Source of the DNA: Corynebacterium suedekumii
Lineage (GTDB): Bacteria > Actinomycetota > Actinomycetes > Mycobacteriales > Mycobacteriaceae
Direction of reading: 5' to 3'
DNA length: 64,000 nt
Assembly: GCF_030252185.1 (NCBI RefSeq)
Contig: NZ_CP126970.1
Coordinates: 2,108,001 to 2,172,000, forward strand
The notes under the pieces were generated by a model, which was given only the letters and a program-made list of their open reading frames with translations, was not told where the DNA came from and searched no databases. This document shows, piece after piece, positions 1 through 8,466 of this stretch (the first letter of the stretch is position 1; each line of letters opens with the position of its first letter). Both the position numbers and the translations under genes were made by a program.

Positions 1-765
1 TCGCGGCTCGACCGGGTCACCCACACCGCCGACGCGGCGGAGGGGTGCGAGCTCGTACTCGTCCTCGGTGGTGACGGCACCTTCCTCCGCGCCGCGGACC
101 TGGCGCACTCGGTCAACCTCCCGGTCCTGGGCATCAACCTCGGCCACGTCGGATTCCTCGCCGAATGGGAGGCCGAGTCCCTCGACGAGGCGATCCACCG
201 GGTCATCGACCGGGACTACCGGGTCGAGGACCGGATGACCATCGACGTCACCGTCCTGGACAACGACCTGGAGGTCATCGGCCGGGGCTGGGCGCTCAAC
301 GAGGTGAGCGTGGAGAACCTCAACCGCCGGGGCGTCCTCGACGCCATCCTCGAGGTCGACGGCCGCCCGGTCTCCTCCTTCGGCTGCGACGGCGTACTCA
401 TCTCCACCCCGACGGGGTCCACCGCCTACGCCTTCTCCGCCGGCGGCCCGGTCCTGTGGCCCGAGCTCGACGCCATCCTCGTCGTGCCCAACAACGCCCA
501 CGCGCTGTTCACCAAGCCCCTGGTCGTGTCCCCGCATTCGACGGTCGCGGTCGAATCCAACCCGGACGCATCGCCCGCGATGGCCGTCATGGACGGTTTC
601 CGCCCCATCCCCATGCCGCCCGGCTCCCGGGTCGAGGTCGTCCGCGGTGCCCGCCCAGTCCGGTGGGTGCGGCTGGACGACTCGACGTTCACCGACCGAC
701 TGGTGACCAAGCTGCGCCTGCCGGTGGCGGGATGGCGCGGGCCGCGCACCCCGTCTCCCAGGTAG
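1..765 (+). CDS. nadK: NAD kinase, 5' end outside the window
   Basis: Phosphorylates NAD to NADP in the cytoplasm, using ATP or polyphosphate. The frame is open from base 1, so the start codon and N-terminal part lie before the window. Residues encoded at about 64-99 contain the family GGDGT motif ([12 protein letters not shown]). Further on come the [10 protein letters not shown] stretch and the conserved [19 protein letters not shown] segment (here [12 protein letters not shown]). The stop is a TAG at 763-765, 27 bases before recN, which suggests cotranscription. The nadK-recN-steA order matches C. glutamicum as I remember it. Identity is very secure; only the start is missing. Confidence 0.96.
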   Translation, partial: SRLDRVTHTADAAEGCELVLVLGGDGTFLRAADLAHSVNLPVLGINLGHVGFLAEWEAESLDEAIHRVIDRDYRVEDRMTIDVTVLDNDLEVIGRGWALNEVSVENLNRRGVLDAILEVDGRPVSSFGCDGVLISTPTGSTAYAFSAGGPVLWPELDAILVVPNNAHALFTKPLVVSPHSTVAVESNPDASPAMAVMDGFRPIPMPPGSRVEVVRGARPVRWVRLDDSTFTDRLVTKLRLPVAGWRGPRTPSPR

Positions 766-792
766 CACGGGTGTTCGGGTAGGCTGGCGCGC

Positions 793-2520
793 ATGCTCGC
801 AGACATCGCCATCGAGAATCTCGGCGTCATCCCGTCCGCCTCGGCGGAACTGGCGGACGGCCTGACGGTGCTCACCGGCGAGACCGGTGCCGGCAAGACC
901 ATGGTGGTCACCGGCCTGCGCCTGTTGGCCGGTGGCCGCGCCGACGCCTCCCGGGTCCGCACCGGTGCACCGCAGGCCGTCGTCGAGGGACGTTTCCTCA
1001 CCGCCGCGCTGCCCGCCGACATCGCCCGAGCCACCGCCGAGCTTGTCGACGCCGCCGGGGGCACCGCCGACGAGAACGGCGAGTTCATCGCCTCCCGCAC
1101 CGTCAACGCCTCGGGGCGTTCCCGCGCCCACCTCGGCGGGCGATCCGTCCCCGCCGCCACCCTGGCCGAATTCACCGCCCCGCTGCTGACCATCCACGGC
1201 CAGAACGACCAGCTCCGCCTCCTCGCCCCCGACCAGCAGCTGGCCGCCCTCGACCGGTTCGACCCGGCGATCGCCCCGCTCCTGGCCACCTACCGGGAGG
1301 CCTGGTCCACCTGGCGCTCGTTGGCCCGGGACCTGCGGCAGCGCACCGAGTCCCGCCGCGAACTGGCCCAGGAGATCGACCGGCTCCAGTTCGCCCTCGA
1401 CGAGATCGACGCCGTGGAGCCCGAACCCGGTGAGGACGCCGACCTGCTCACCCGGATCCGGCGCCTGCAGGACGTGGACACCCTCCGCGAGGAGGCCGTC
1501 ACCGCCCTCGGCGCAATCGACGGGCCGGAGTCCTTCGGTGGTTACTCCGAGGATGAACCCGCCTCGACCCTCCTCGGCCGGGCCGAGTCCGCCCTGGTGT
1601 CCTCCGAGGACGAGGCACTGCGGGGTCTGGGGGAGCGGCTGACCGAGATCACCACCCAGCTCAGTGAGATTGCCGTGGAACTGGGCAGCTACCTCGCCGA
1701 CCTGCCCGCCGACCCGGGCCAGCTCGAGGAACTGCTCCAGCGCCAGCAGCAGCTCAAACTGCTGACCCGCAAGTACGCCCCCGACGCCGACGGCGTGCTG
1801 GCCTGGCGTGACAAGGCGCGGGCGCGGCTGGCGAAGATCGACATCTCCTCCGAGGCACTCGACGAGCTGAAGAAGCAGGTCGCCGCCGCCGAGAAGACGA
1901 TGAGGGCGGCCGCGAAGAAGCTGTCGAAGGCCCGGACCGCCGCCGCGGCGGCACTGGGGGAGTCCGTCACCGCCGAACTCCAGGGCCTGGCGATGGCCAA
2001 GGCACGTCTCGTCGTCGACGTGCGGCCGGTCGACCCGGGGCGCGACGGTGCCGACGAGGTCGAACTGACCCTCGCGCCCAACGCCTCCGCCGAACCCCGG
2101 CCGCTGGCGTCCTCCGCCTCCGGCGGTGAGCTCTCCCGCGTCATGCTCGCCCTCGAGGTCATCCTCTCGGCCGGCACGGAAGGCGCCACCCTGGTCTTCG
2201 ACGAGGTCGACGCCGGCGTCGGCGGCCGCGCCGCCGTGGAGATCGGCCGCCGCCTGGCCCGCCTGGCCACCCGCAACCAGGTCATCGTGGTCACCCACCT
2301 GCCCCAGGTCGCCGCCTACGCGGACACCCACCTGCACGTGGCCAAGAACGTCGGCGACGAGGCCGTCACCTCCGGGGTGCTCACCCTCAGCGACGACCAG
2401 CGCGTCGAGGAACTCGCCCGCATGCTCGCCGGGCTCGACGACACCGACACCGGCCGGGCCCACGCCGCCGAACTGCTCGACCGCGCACGGGCCGACCGCG
2501 CGGAGTTTCGGCGCGCCTGA
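793..2520 (+). CDS. recN: DNA repair ATPase RecN
   Basis: SMC-like ATPase that acts in double-strand break repair by recombination. The 575-residue protein begins MLADIAIENLG, as RecN does. The Walker A motif GETGAGKT is at residues 29-36, the middle is helical and charged (coiled-coil arms), and the C-terminal head has the signature SGGELSRVMLALE followed by the Walker B region FDEVDAGVGG. Length is normal for the family. It lies just after nadK and 48 bases before steA. No SOS-type operator was recognised in the short upstream gap. Confidence 0.96.
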   Translation: MLADIAIENLGVIPSASAELADGLTVLTGETGAGKTMVVTGLRLLAGGRADASRVRTGAPQAVVEGRFLTAALPADIARATAELVDAAGGTADENGEFIASRTVNASGRSRAHLGGRSVPAATLAEFTAPLLTIHGQNDQLRLLAPDQQLAALDRFDPAIAPLLATYREAWSTWRSLARDLRQRTESRRELAQEIDRLQFALDEIDAVEPEPGEDADLLTRIRRLQDVDTLREEAVTALGAIDGPESFGGYSEDEPASTLLGRAESALVSSEDEALRGLGERLTEITTQLSEIAVELGSYLADLPADPGQLEELLQRQQQLKLLTRKYAPDADGVLAWRDKARARLAKIDISSEALDELKKQVAAAEKTMRAAAKKLSKARTAAAAALGESVTAELQGLAMAKARLVVDVRPVDPGRDGADEVELTLAPNASAEPRPLASSASGGELSRVMLALEVILSAGTEGATLVFDEVDAGVGGRAAVEIGRRLARLATRNQVIVVTHLPQVAAYADTHLHVAKNVGDEAVTSGVLTLSDDQRVEELARMLAGLDDTDTGRAHAAELLDRARADRAEFRRA

Positions 2521-2568
2521 CCCGCGCGCCTTCACCACCGGGAAGGGTCAGGCCGTCACAATGGCCAC

Positions 2569-3753
2569 ATGAGTCTGTTCTCCCGCACCGCCGACCTGTC
2601 TGGCCTGCAGGGCACCCTGCGCGACTGCACCGCCACCGGGCGCGGATACAAGCGCCTGCGCGCCGGCGACATCGCCGTCGTCGACGCCCCGGACATCTCC
2701 CGCCAGGAGGCCCAGCGGCTCATCGACGCCCAGCCCGCCGCCGTGGTCAACCTCGCCCAGTTCAGCACGGGAGCGGTCCCCAACTTCGGTCCCCACATGC
2801 TCCTCGAGTCGGGCACCCTCCTCATCGAGGGGGCCGGCGAGGAACTGCGACAGGGACTCAAGGACGGCAAGAAGGCACGGGTGACCGACGACGGCCGCAT
2901 CCACCTCGGTGACCGCGCCATCGGCGCCGGCACCGTGGTCACCGCCGCCTCCGCCGAGGCGTCCTTCACCGAGGCCCAGCGCTCCCTGGTCGACCACATG
3001 GAGTACTTCTTCGGCAACACCATCCAGTTCATCCACTCCGAGGCACCTCTCCTGCTCGACGGGCTGGGCATCCCCGACACCGGCGCGACCATCGAGGGCC
3101 GCAAGGTCCTCGTGGTCAGCCCCGGCGAGGGCCACCGCAACCAGGTCAAGCTGCTGCGCAACTTCATCCGGGAGTACTCGCCCGTGATCATCGGTGTCGA
3201 CAGTGCCGCCGACACCCTCGTCGAACTGGGCTACCAGCCGGACCTCATCGTGGGTAACCCCGCCGGCATCGGCGCTGACACCCTGCGCAGTGGCGCCCGC
3301 GTGGTCCTGCCCGCCGACCCGGACGGACACGCCGTCGGCCTCGAGCGCATCCAGGACCTGGGCATCGGTGCCATGACCTTCCCCACGGCCGCGGACTCCG
3401 CCACCGACCTCGCGCTGCTGCTCGCCGACTACCACGGTGCCCAGCTCATCGTGAACGCCGGATCGCGCTTCGACCTCAACGGCGTGTTCGCCGACGCCGA
3501 GGGAGCGACGCCTTCCGCGTTGCTCACCCGGACCAAGGTGGGTCCCAAGCTTGTCGACGCCACCGCCATCTCCGACCTCTACAACGTCGGCTCCGGCCGG
3601 GGCCTGGCGTGGCTGTGGGCCATCCTCGGACTGCTCGTCGCGGTCGCGGCGATCATCCTCGTCGTCGGACTGTCCGGCCCGGGTTCCTTCACCGACAACC
3701 TCATCGACACCTGGAACAGCATCGCGTTGGCCGTCCAGGGTTGGTTCCAGTAG
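2569..3753 (+). CDS. steA: cell separation protein SteA
   Basis: 394-residue protein with a cytoplasmic body and one C-terminal membrane segment (about residues 344-366, LAWLWAILGLLVAVAAIIL), ending in a short external tail. In C. glutamicum the SteA-SteB pair is known to promote daughter-cell separation through the RipC-FtsEX peptidoglycan hydrolase pathway; the SteA body resembles thiamine pyrophosphokinases. The adjacent steB supports the call. Its TAG stop (3751-3753) lies inside the AGGAGG ribosome site of steB, so the two are probably translated together. The specific function is transferred from C. glutamicum by family and context. Confidence 0.88.
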   Translation: MSLFSRTADLSGLQGTLRDCTATGRGYKRLRAGDIAVVDAPDISRQEAQRLIDAQPAAVVNLAQFSTGAVPNFGPHMLLESGTLLIEGAGEELRQGLKDGKKARVTDDGRIHLGDRAIGAGTVVTAASAEASFTEAQRSLVDHMEYFFGNTIQFIHSEAPLLLDGLGIPDTGATIEGRKVLVVSPGEGHRNQVKLLRNFIREYSPVIIGVDSAADTLVELGYQPDLIVGNPAGIGADTLRSGARVVLPADPDGHAVGLERIQDLGIGAMTFPTAADSATDLALLLADYHGAQLIVNAGSRFDLNGVFADAEGATPSALLTRTKVGPKLVDATAISDLYNVGSGRGLAWLWAILGLLVAVAAIILVVGLSGPGSFTDNLIDTWNSIALAVQGWFQ

Positions 3754-3766
3754 GAGGCGCGAGAAC

Positions 3767-4699
3767 ATGGCACGACGATCTGGACGAGGCGGCTACCTCG
3801 TCGCCGGCGCAGGCCTCGGTGTGGCGGCGGGTGTCGCCCTCGGCGCCCTGGTGCTCGCCCCCAACATGCCGGAGGGTTCCGGCGGTTCGCAGGTGAGCGC
3901 CGGGGACGTCGAGTCGGAGTCCCAGCGGGCCGACATCGCCGAGGCGCAGGCCGCCTCCGCCGACAGCGTCATCAGCGAACTGGTCACCGGTGCTGTCGCG
4001 GACACCCTCACTGACCGCCCGGTGCTGCTCATGCACACCGCCGACGCCAACGGTGAGGACGTCGCCGGGGTCGCGTCGCTGCTAGAGTCCGCCGGCGCCG
4101 TCGACGCCGGGACCATCGCGCTGGGGGAGTCCTTCTTCTCCCGGGAGGGGGCCGACCAGCTCAAGTCCATCGTGGCCAACACCCTGCCGGCCGGGGCGCA
4201 GTTGTCCACCGACCGTCTCGACCCGGGGCTGCACGCCGGGGAGGCACTGGGCTCGGCGCTCATGCTCAACACCGACAACGGCGAGGAGCAGGCGACCACT
4301 GAGGAGCGGGGCCTGCTGCTCACGGCTCTGCGGGACGCGGACTACCTCGACTACGAGGCGGGGACGATCCGTCCGGCGCAGGTCATCGTCATCGTCACCG
4401 GGGACTCCGACGGCTCCGGGGAGGCCGGTTCCGTGGCCCGCAACCTCGCCGACTTCGCCGGCGCCCTGGACTCCCGCGGCAACGGCGCGGTGCTGGCCGG
4501 TCGGATCCGCACGGCGGCCGACACCGGCGCGGTCGGTGTGCTGCGGGAGGCCGACGGCAACGGTGTCTCCACCGTCGATTCCGTGGACCGTTCGTGGGGC
4601 CGGATGGCCACCGTTCTGGCGGTGCGCGAACAGCTCGCCGACGAGGTCGGCGCGTACGGTTCCGCCGAGTCCGCGGAGGCGGCGACACCCGCCCCGTAG
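3767..4699 (+). CDS. steB: cell separation partner SteB
   Basis: 310-residue protein with one N-terminal membrane helix (about residues 9-31, after the basic MARRSGRGGY) and a large external domain. The same frame is open further upstream, but the ATG at 3767 is preceded by a strong AGGAGG at 3752-3757 and gives the expected short cytoplasmic N-terminus, so I chose it. Known role in C. glutamicum: partner of SteA in activating cell-wall cleavage during daughter-cell separation. Residues 34-60 are polar and probably disordered. It is the last gene before the pyrG leader. Confidence 0.85.
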   Translation: MARRSGRGGYLVAGAGLGVAAGVALGALVLAPNMPEGSGGSQVSAGDVESESQRADIAEAQAASADSVISELVTGAVADTLTDRPVLLMHTADANGEDVAGVASLLESAGAVDAGTIALGESFFSREGADQLKSIVANTLPAGAQLSTDRLDPGLHAGEALGSALMLNTDNGEEQATTEERGLLLTALRDADYLDYEAGTIRPAQVIVIVTGDSDGSGEAGSVARNLADFAGALDSRGNGAVLAGRIRTAADTGAVGVLREADGNGVSTVDSVDRSWGRMATVLAVREQLADEVGAYGSAESAEAATPAP

Positions 4700-4717
4700 T
4701 TTTCTGCCGCACATATC

Positions 4718-4746
4718 TATCGACCGGTAGGTAGTGGTGCTATGCT
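4718..4746 (+). promoter_or_regulatory. possible pyrG promoter
   Basis: A TATGCT -10-like hexamer lies at 4741-4746 between steB and the leader hairpin. The -35 region is weak (TCGACC at 4720-4725 is the closest match, with short spacing). If used, transcription would start just upstream of or inside the hairpin at 4751-4784. I do not see the GGGC start that some Gram-positive pyrG attenuators use for reiterative transcription. Confidence 0.35.
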
Positions 4747-4750
4747 GAAG

Positions 4751-4788
4751 GTCCGTAGGTCATCATCCCGATGCACCTGCGGATTTTT
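4751..4788 (+). terminator. leader terminator / possible attenuator upstream of pyrG
   Basis: A 10-bp stem pairs 4751-4760 (GTCCGTAGGT) with 4775-4784 (ACCTGCGGAT), with two G-U pairs. A further 4-bp helix (CATC/GATG) and a 5-base loop sit inside it. A run of T follows at 4784-4788, then CGTTTT. This has the shape of an intrinsic terminator. It lies between the candidate TATGCT box and the pyrG ribosome site AGGAGG (4801-4806). It may end the steA-steB transcript, attenuate pyrG, or both. Confidence 0.6.
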
Positions 4789-4811
4789 CGTTTTCCATCC
4801 AGGAGGCCCGC

Positions 4812-5882
4812 ATGCCCGCACAGCCGACCAAGTACATTTTCGTCACCGGAGGCGTCGTCTCCTCACTGGGCAAGGGGCTGACCGCCGCCAGCCTCGGCCA
4901 GCTGCTCATCGCCCGGGGCCTGAGCGTGACCATGCAGAAGCTCGACCCCTACCTCAACGTCGACCCCGGCACGATGAACCCCTTCGAGCACGGCGAGGTC
5001 TTCGTCACCGAGGACGGCGCGGAGACCGACCTTGACCTCGGCCACTATGAGCGCTTCCTCGACCGCAACCTCACCCAGAACGCCAACGTCACCACCGGCA
5101 AGGTGTACTCGTCGGTCATCGCCCGCGAACGCCGCGGCGGCTACCTGGGCAAGACCGTCCAGGTCATCCCGCACATCACCGACGAGATCAAATCCCGGAT
5201 CCTGGCGATGGGCGAGCCCGACGCCGACGGCAACCGGCCCGACGTGGTCATCTGCGAGGTCGGCGGCACCGTCGGCGACATCGAGTCCCTGCCCTTCCTC
5301 GAGGCCGCCCGCCAGGTCCGCCACGCCGTCGGCCGTGAGAACATCTTCTTCATCCACGTCTCCCTCGTGACCTACCTCGCTCCCTCCGGTGAGCTGAAGA
5401 CCAAGCCCACCCAGCACTCGGTGGCGGAGCTGCGCTCCATCGGCATCCATCCCGACGCCATCGTGCTGCGTGCCGACCGCGAGGTCCCCGCCGGACTCAA
5501 GGAGAAGATCGCGCTCATGTGCGACGTCGACACCGAGGGAGTCATCTCGTGTGCCGATTCGCCGTCGATCTACAACATCCCCGAGGTGCTCTACCGCGAG
5601 CAGCTGGACACCTTCCTCATCCGCCGCCTCAACCTGCCGTTCCGTGACGTCGACTGGACCACCTGGCGCGACCTGCTGGACCGGGTGAACAATCCGCACC
5701 GGACGGTGACCGTCGGGATCGTCGGCAAGTACATCGACCTGCCGGACGCCTACCTCTCCGTCGTCGAGGCGGTCCGCGCCGCCGGTTTCCACCACCACGT
5801 CCGCGCCGAGATCACCTGGATCAGCTCCGACTCCTGTGCTGACGACCCCGCCGCAGCACTCGAGGGTGTCGACGCCGTCGTG
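4812..5882 (+). pseudogene. pyrG: CTP synthase, 5' part, interrupted by IS21-family element
   Basis: CTP synthase makes CTP from UTP, ATP and glutamine-derived ammonia. This part encodes 357 residues: the complete amidoligase domain (start [15 protein letters not shown]-loop-like [41 protein letters not shown]), the linker and the first part of the glutaminase domain, ending at EGVDAVV. The frame ends at once in a TGA made by the IS end (5883-5885). The strong AGGAGG at 4801-4806 fixes the start. The missing part resumes at 8463 in the matching phase (DAVV-VPGGFG). Full-length activity is lost unless the element excises. The intact synthase domain might keep some ammonia-dependent activity, which is inference. 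Confidence 0.95.
5879..5882. repeat. target site duplication, left copy (CGTG)
   Basis: CGTG lies directly before the left end of the IS element and is repeated at 8463-8466 directly after the right end. Removing one copy and the element restores an unbroken CTP synthase frame (GCC GTC GTG GTC CCC). A 4-bp duplication is within the range known for IS21-family elements. Confidence 0.93.
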
Positions 5883-5974
5883 TGAGTATTCGCAGTTGCG
5901 AAGGCCACCCGATCATGCGGTTGGGGGCCAGCGGTATTGCCTGCGGGGGCCGGTGACCGTAGGGATGGGGGCCA
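5883..5974. repeat. IS left end: terminal repeat plus three 22-bp-phased boxes
   Basis: After the terminal TGAGTATTCGC there are three GGGGGCC boxes starting at 5923, 5945 and 5967 (GGGGGCCA, GGGGGCCG, GGGGGCCA), exactly 22 bp apart, about two helical turns. IS21-family elements are known to carry multiple terminal repeats bound by their transposase, so these are the likely IstA binding sites. The same box recurs in inverted orientation at the right end. Confidence 0.75.
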
Positions 5975-5995
5975 CCGGCCGACGCTGGGTGTTTC

Positions 5996-6742
5996 CTACT
6001 GGTTCATCGTGACGTGCTCCCGCATGTTGTGGGTGCCGGTGTCGACCCAGATGGTGTTGTGCACGATCCGGTCCATGATCGCATCGGCGTGCACCCCGGA
6101 TCCGAGCCTTTGATGCCAGTCCTTCTTGGCGTATTGGGTGCAGAACACCGTCGATGCGGAGTCGTAGCGACGCTCGAGCAGTTCCAGCAGCATGCTGCGT
6201 ATGGCCTCATCCGGATGATCCAGCAGCCACTCGTCGATCACGAGGACAGTGAACGCGGCGTACTTCTTAAGGAACTTCGTCGCTCCCTGGGGTTTGTCGC
6301 GTGCGGTGGCCCAGGCTTCCTCCAGATCCGGCATCCGGATGTAGTGCGCCCGATACCGGTGCTGGCAGGCCTGCTTCGCCAGCGCGCACCCCAGGTAGGA
6401 CTTCCCCGACCCGGTGAAGCCCTGGAACACGACATTCTGGTGGCGTTCGATGAACCCGCAGGTCGCCAAGGTAGCCAGCAGGTTGCGATTCAGTCCTCGT
6501 TGCTCGACCAGGTCGATCCGACGCAGATCAGCAGCCGGATAGCGCAGGCCGGCCCGGCGGATCAGCCCGTCGACCTTGCCGTGGGTGAAGGTGGCATACG
6601 CCTCATCGACGATCAGTCGCAGCCGCTCCTCGAATCCCATCCCCAGGACGAGGTTCTCGTCTTCGGCGTCGATGGCCTCCAGCAGGGCGGTCGCGCCCAT
6701 GTCGCGGAGTTTGCGTTTGGTTTCCATGTCGATGCCGCTCAT
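5996..6742 (-). CDS. istB: IS21-family helper ATPase IstB
   Basis: 248-residue AAA+ ATPase that assists IstA in target selection and strand transfer. Walker A GFTGSGKS is at residues 108-115 and Walker B VLVIDE is around residues 166-171. Length is typical of IstB. The start is set by the overlap ATGA with the istA stop (6739-6742), so translation is probably coupled. The same frame is open upstream inside istA, but that is a shadow reading. The gene looks intact. Confidence 0.95.
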   Translation of the reverse strand: MSGIDMETKRKLRDMGATALLEAIDAEDENLVLGMGFEERLRLIVDEAYATFTHGKVDGLIRRAGLRYPAADLRRIDLVEQRGLNRNLLATLATCGFIERHQNVVFQGFTGSGKSYLGCALAKQACQHRYRAHYIRMPDLEEAWATARDKPQGATKFLKKYAAFTVLVIDEWLLDHPDEAIRSMLLELLERRYDSASTVFCTQYAKKDWHQRLGSGVHADAIMDRIVHNTIWVDTGTHNMREHVTMNQ

Positions 6743-8301
6743 TTCACGTCTCCTGCGTAGTAGTCGGTGCCGCGGACAAATCCGCCTTCCTCCACCGGTT
6801 CCTCCCGGGGTGGACGCTGCCGGGCGGCCTGATCCTGTCCGGTGGCCAGGATCGGGTGCAGGTGCACGTACCGCGGGGACCGGACATGCCCGGCCAGCGC
6901 CAGCCTGCAGGCGTCCTCGACCCGCTCGGCGGAATACCGCCGCGTCAACCGCAACACCGCCAGGGCGGCATTCAGGCCCTGCTCGTCGACGGCCACCGAT
7001 TCGAAGATCCGGTTGACCACCACCGTCGCGGACGGACCCACCCGGCCTGCCCACTCCCGCACGCGCGGGGCGTCCCACGGCTGGTAGCGCTCCCCGGCGG
7101 GTAGATCAGCGTCGTTGGTGCGGTACTGATTGGCTGATCCCTCGGGAAGCAGCACATGGCTGCTCACCCTTTGCTGGCCGGAGTAGACCTGCAGCACCCG
7201 GTCGGTGATCCGCAGATCCACACCCGTACCGATATGGGTGACTGGCACCGAGTAGAAATTCTTCTCCCACACCACGTGCCCGTTGCGCCCGACCCTCCGG
7301 CCGTAGACCCACCGGCTGATCTCATAGGCGACCTGCGGAAGCCCGGTCAGCAGGGGGTGTTCCTCGGTGGTGAAGACACTGGCCCGGGAGCCGTCCCGCT
7401 TCTGGAAAGGCTCGGCGTTGTAGGCCGCGACCTGGTCGGTGACCGCGGCCGTCAGCTCCGGAAGCGACGTGAACTGCTGGTCACGTAGCTGCGCGATGAC
7501 CCGCATCGCGACATGCCAGACAGTATTTTCCACGCTCGGTTTGTCCTTCGCTTTGCGCACCCTGCCCGGTAGTACGGCGGCCGAGTAGTGTGCGGCCATC
7601 TCACGGTAGGCGTCGTTGAGGACGATCTCACCGTCGCGGGGATGTGTGATCACTCCGGTTTTGAGGTTGTCGGGCACGATCCGCGGTACCGATCCGCCGA
7701 AGGCGGTGAACATTGCGACATGGGCCCGCAGCCAGGACTCCTGCGTCATGTCCAGGCTGGGGTAGACGAACGAGTAGCGGCTGAAGGGCAGGCACCCGAC
7801 GAACAGGTACACCGGCCTCGGGGCGCCGCTGACAGGGTCGAGAAGTGTCATCGTCGGCCCGGACCAGTCGACTTCGACGCTCTGGGCGGCCTTGTGTCCC
7901 ACCCGCGACGCTGCTCCCGTGACCAGGACGTGGCGCTGGTAGGTCCGGCAGAACCGGTCGTAGCCCATCGCCGGGGCTCCGGTGGCGACGCATTCATCGG
8001 TGTACTCGCCGTGCAGCAGCTTCAGGGTCACGCCGACCCGGGCGAGTTCCCGGTGGACGTTCTCCCAGTCCGGCTGGGCGAAGATGCTGTGGTGCTGTCC
8101 CCGGCCCGGGAACAGCAGGTCATAGACCTCGTCCTCGGGACGCTCGGCGACATCATCCCAGCTCACACCCGCGGTGTCGGCTGCTTCCAGCACAGCGGTG
8201 ATGCTTTTTCGGGACATACCCTGTGACGCGGCGATCGTGCGTCCTGACAGGCCCTCGGAGCGTAGCTGGAGTATCAGCTTCGCTCTGATCTTTCGTACCA
8301 T
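6739..8301 (-). CDS. istA: IS21-family transposase IstA
   Basis: 520-residue DDE transposase. The N-terminal helix-turn-helix is around residues 13-40 (EGLSGRTIAASQGMSRKS). The catalytic core shows D145 (VEVDWSG), D211 (VPDNLKT) and E258 (KPSVENTV). A C-terminal Mu-type beta-barrel region follows. I chose the ATG at 8301 (MVRKIRAK) because an AAGGAG-type ribosome site lies just upstream; an in-frame start 11 codons earlier falls in a hairpin. The stop overlaps the istB start. No damage is seen. Confidence 0.95.
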   Translation of the reverse strand: MVRKIRAKLILQLRSEGLSGRTIAASQGMSRKSITAVLEAADTAGVSWDDVAERPEDEVYDLLFPGRGQHHSIFAQPDWENVHRELARVGVTLKLLHGEYTDECVATGAPAMGYDRFCRTYQRHVLVTGAASRVGHKAAQSVEVDWSGPTMTLLDPVSGAPRPVYLFVGCLPFSRYSFVYPSLDMTQESWLRAHVAMFTAFGGSVPRIVPDNLKTGVITHPRDGEIVLNDAYREMAAHYSAAVLPGRVRKAKDKPSVENTVWHVAMRVIAQLRDQQFTSLPELTAAVTDQVAAYNAEPFQKRDGSRASVFTTEEHPLLTGLPQVAYEISRWVYGRRVGRNGHVVWEKNFYSVPVTHIGTGVDLRITDRVLQVYSGQQRVSSHVLLPEGSANQYRTNDADLPAGERYQPWDAPRVREWAGRVGPSATVVVNRIFESVAVDEQGLNAALAVLRLTRRYSAERVEDACRLALAGHVRSPRYVHLHPILATGQDQAARQRPPREEPVEEGGFVRGTDYYAGDVK

Positions 8302-8314
8302 TGGCTTGCTCCTT

Positions 8315-8341
8315 CCGCCGTGTGCCCTATACACACGGCGG
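8315..8341 (-). promoter_or_regulatory. hairpin in the istA leader
   Basis: A perfect 10-bp stem pairs 8315-8324 (CCGCCGTGTG) with 8332-8341 (CACACGGCGG) around a 7-base loop, immediately upstream of the istA ribosome site. Leader hairpins in some insertion sequences limit transposase expression from outside promoters. That role here is inference. It lies on the side of transcripts entering from downstream pyrG. Confidence 0.5.
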
Positions 8342-8358
8342 GAGGAGCGTAAGCGTGG

Positions 8359-8462
8359 TGGCCCCCGAGCGCACCACGAGTGGCCCCGAGGCCTACGAAC
8401 CCGTCCTCAGCCTGCCGGCCCCCGGACACGCGACCGGTGGACCCCAGTGAAGCGAATATTCA
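8359..8462. repeat. IS right end: terminal repeat plus paired 22-bp-phased boxes
   Basis: Read on the plus strand, boxes related to TGGCCCCC start at 8359, 8381, 8416 (CGGCCCCC) and 8438 (TGGACCCC). They form two pairs with exactly 22-bp spacing, the pairs 35 bp apart. The terminal inverted repeat GCGAATATTCA is at 8452-8462. The boxes are inverted relative to those at the left end, as expected for transposase sites. Confidence 0.7.
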
Positions 8463-8466
8463 CGTG
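8463..8466. repeat. target site duplication, right copy (CGTG)
   Basis: Second copy of the CGTG at 5879-5882, immediately outside the right terminal repeat of the IS element. Confidence 0.93.

Larger units (their letters stand above)
5883..8462 (-). mobile_element. complete IS21-family insertion sequence, 2,580 bp, inside pyrG
   Basis: The element runs from TGAGTATTCGC (5883-5893) to GCGAATATTCA (8452-8462). These are imperfect terminal inverted repeats, 10 of 11 positions matching. It carries istA and istB on the minus strand with an overlapping stop/start and is flanked by the 4-bp duplication CGTG. Both ends hold repeated GGGGGCC-type boxes at 22-bp spacing. Both genes look intact, so the copy is probably recent and possibly active. 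It is the only mobile element seen in the window. Confidence 0.96.

Noticed and set aside
5996..7078. Longer IstB reading that starts inside istA
   Set aside because: The ATGA overlap at 6739-6742 gives the normal IstB start; the upstream part is istA in another frame.
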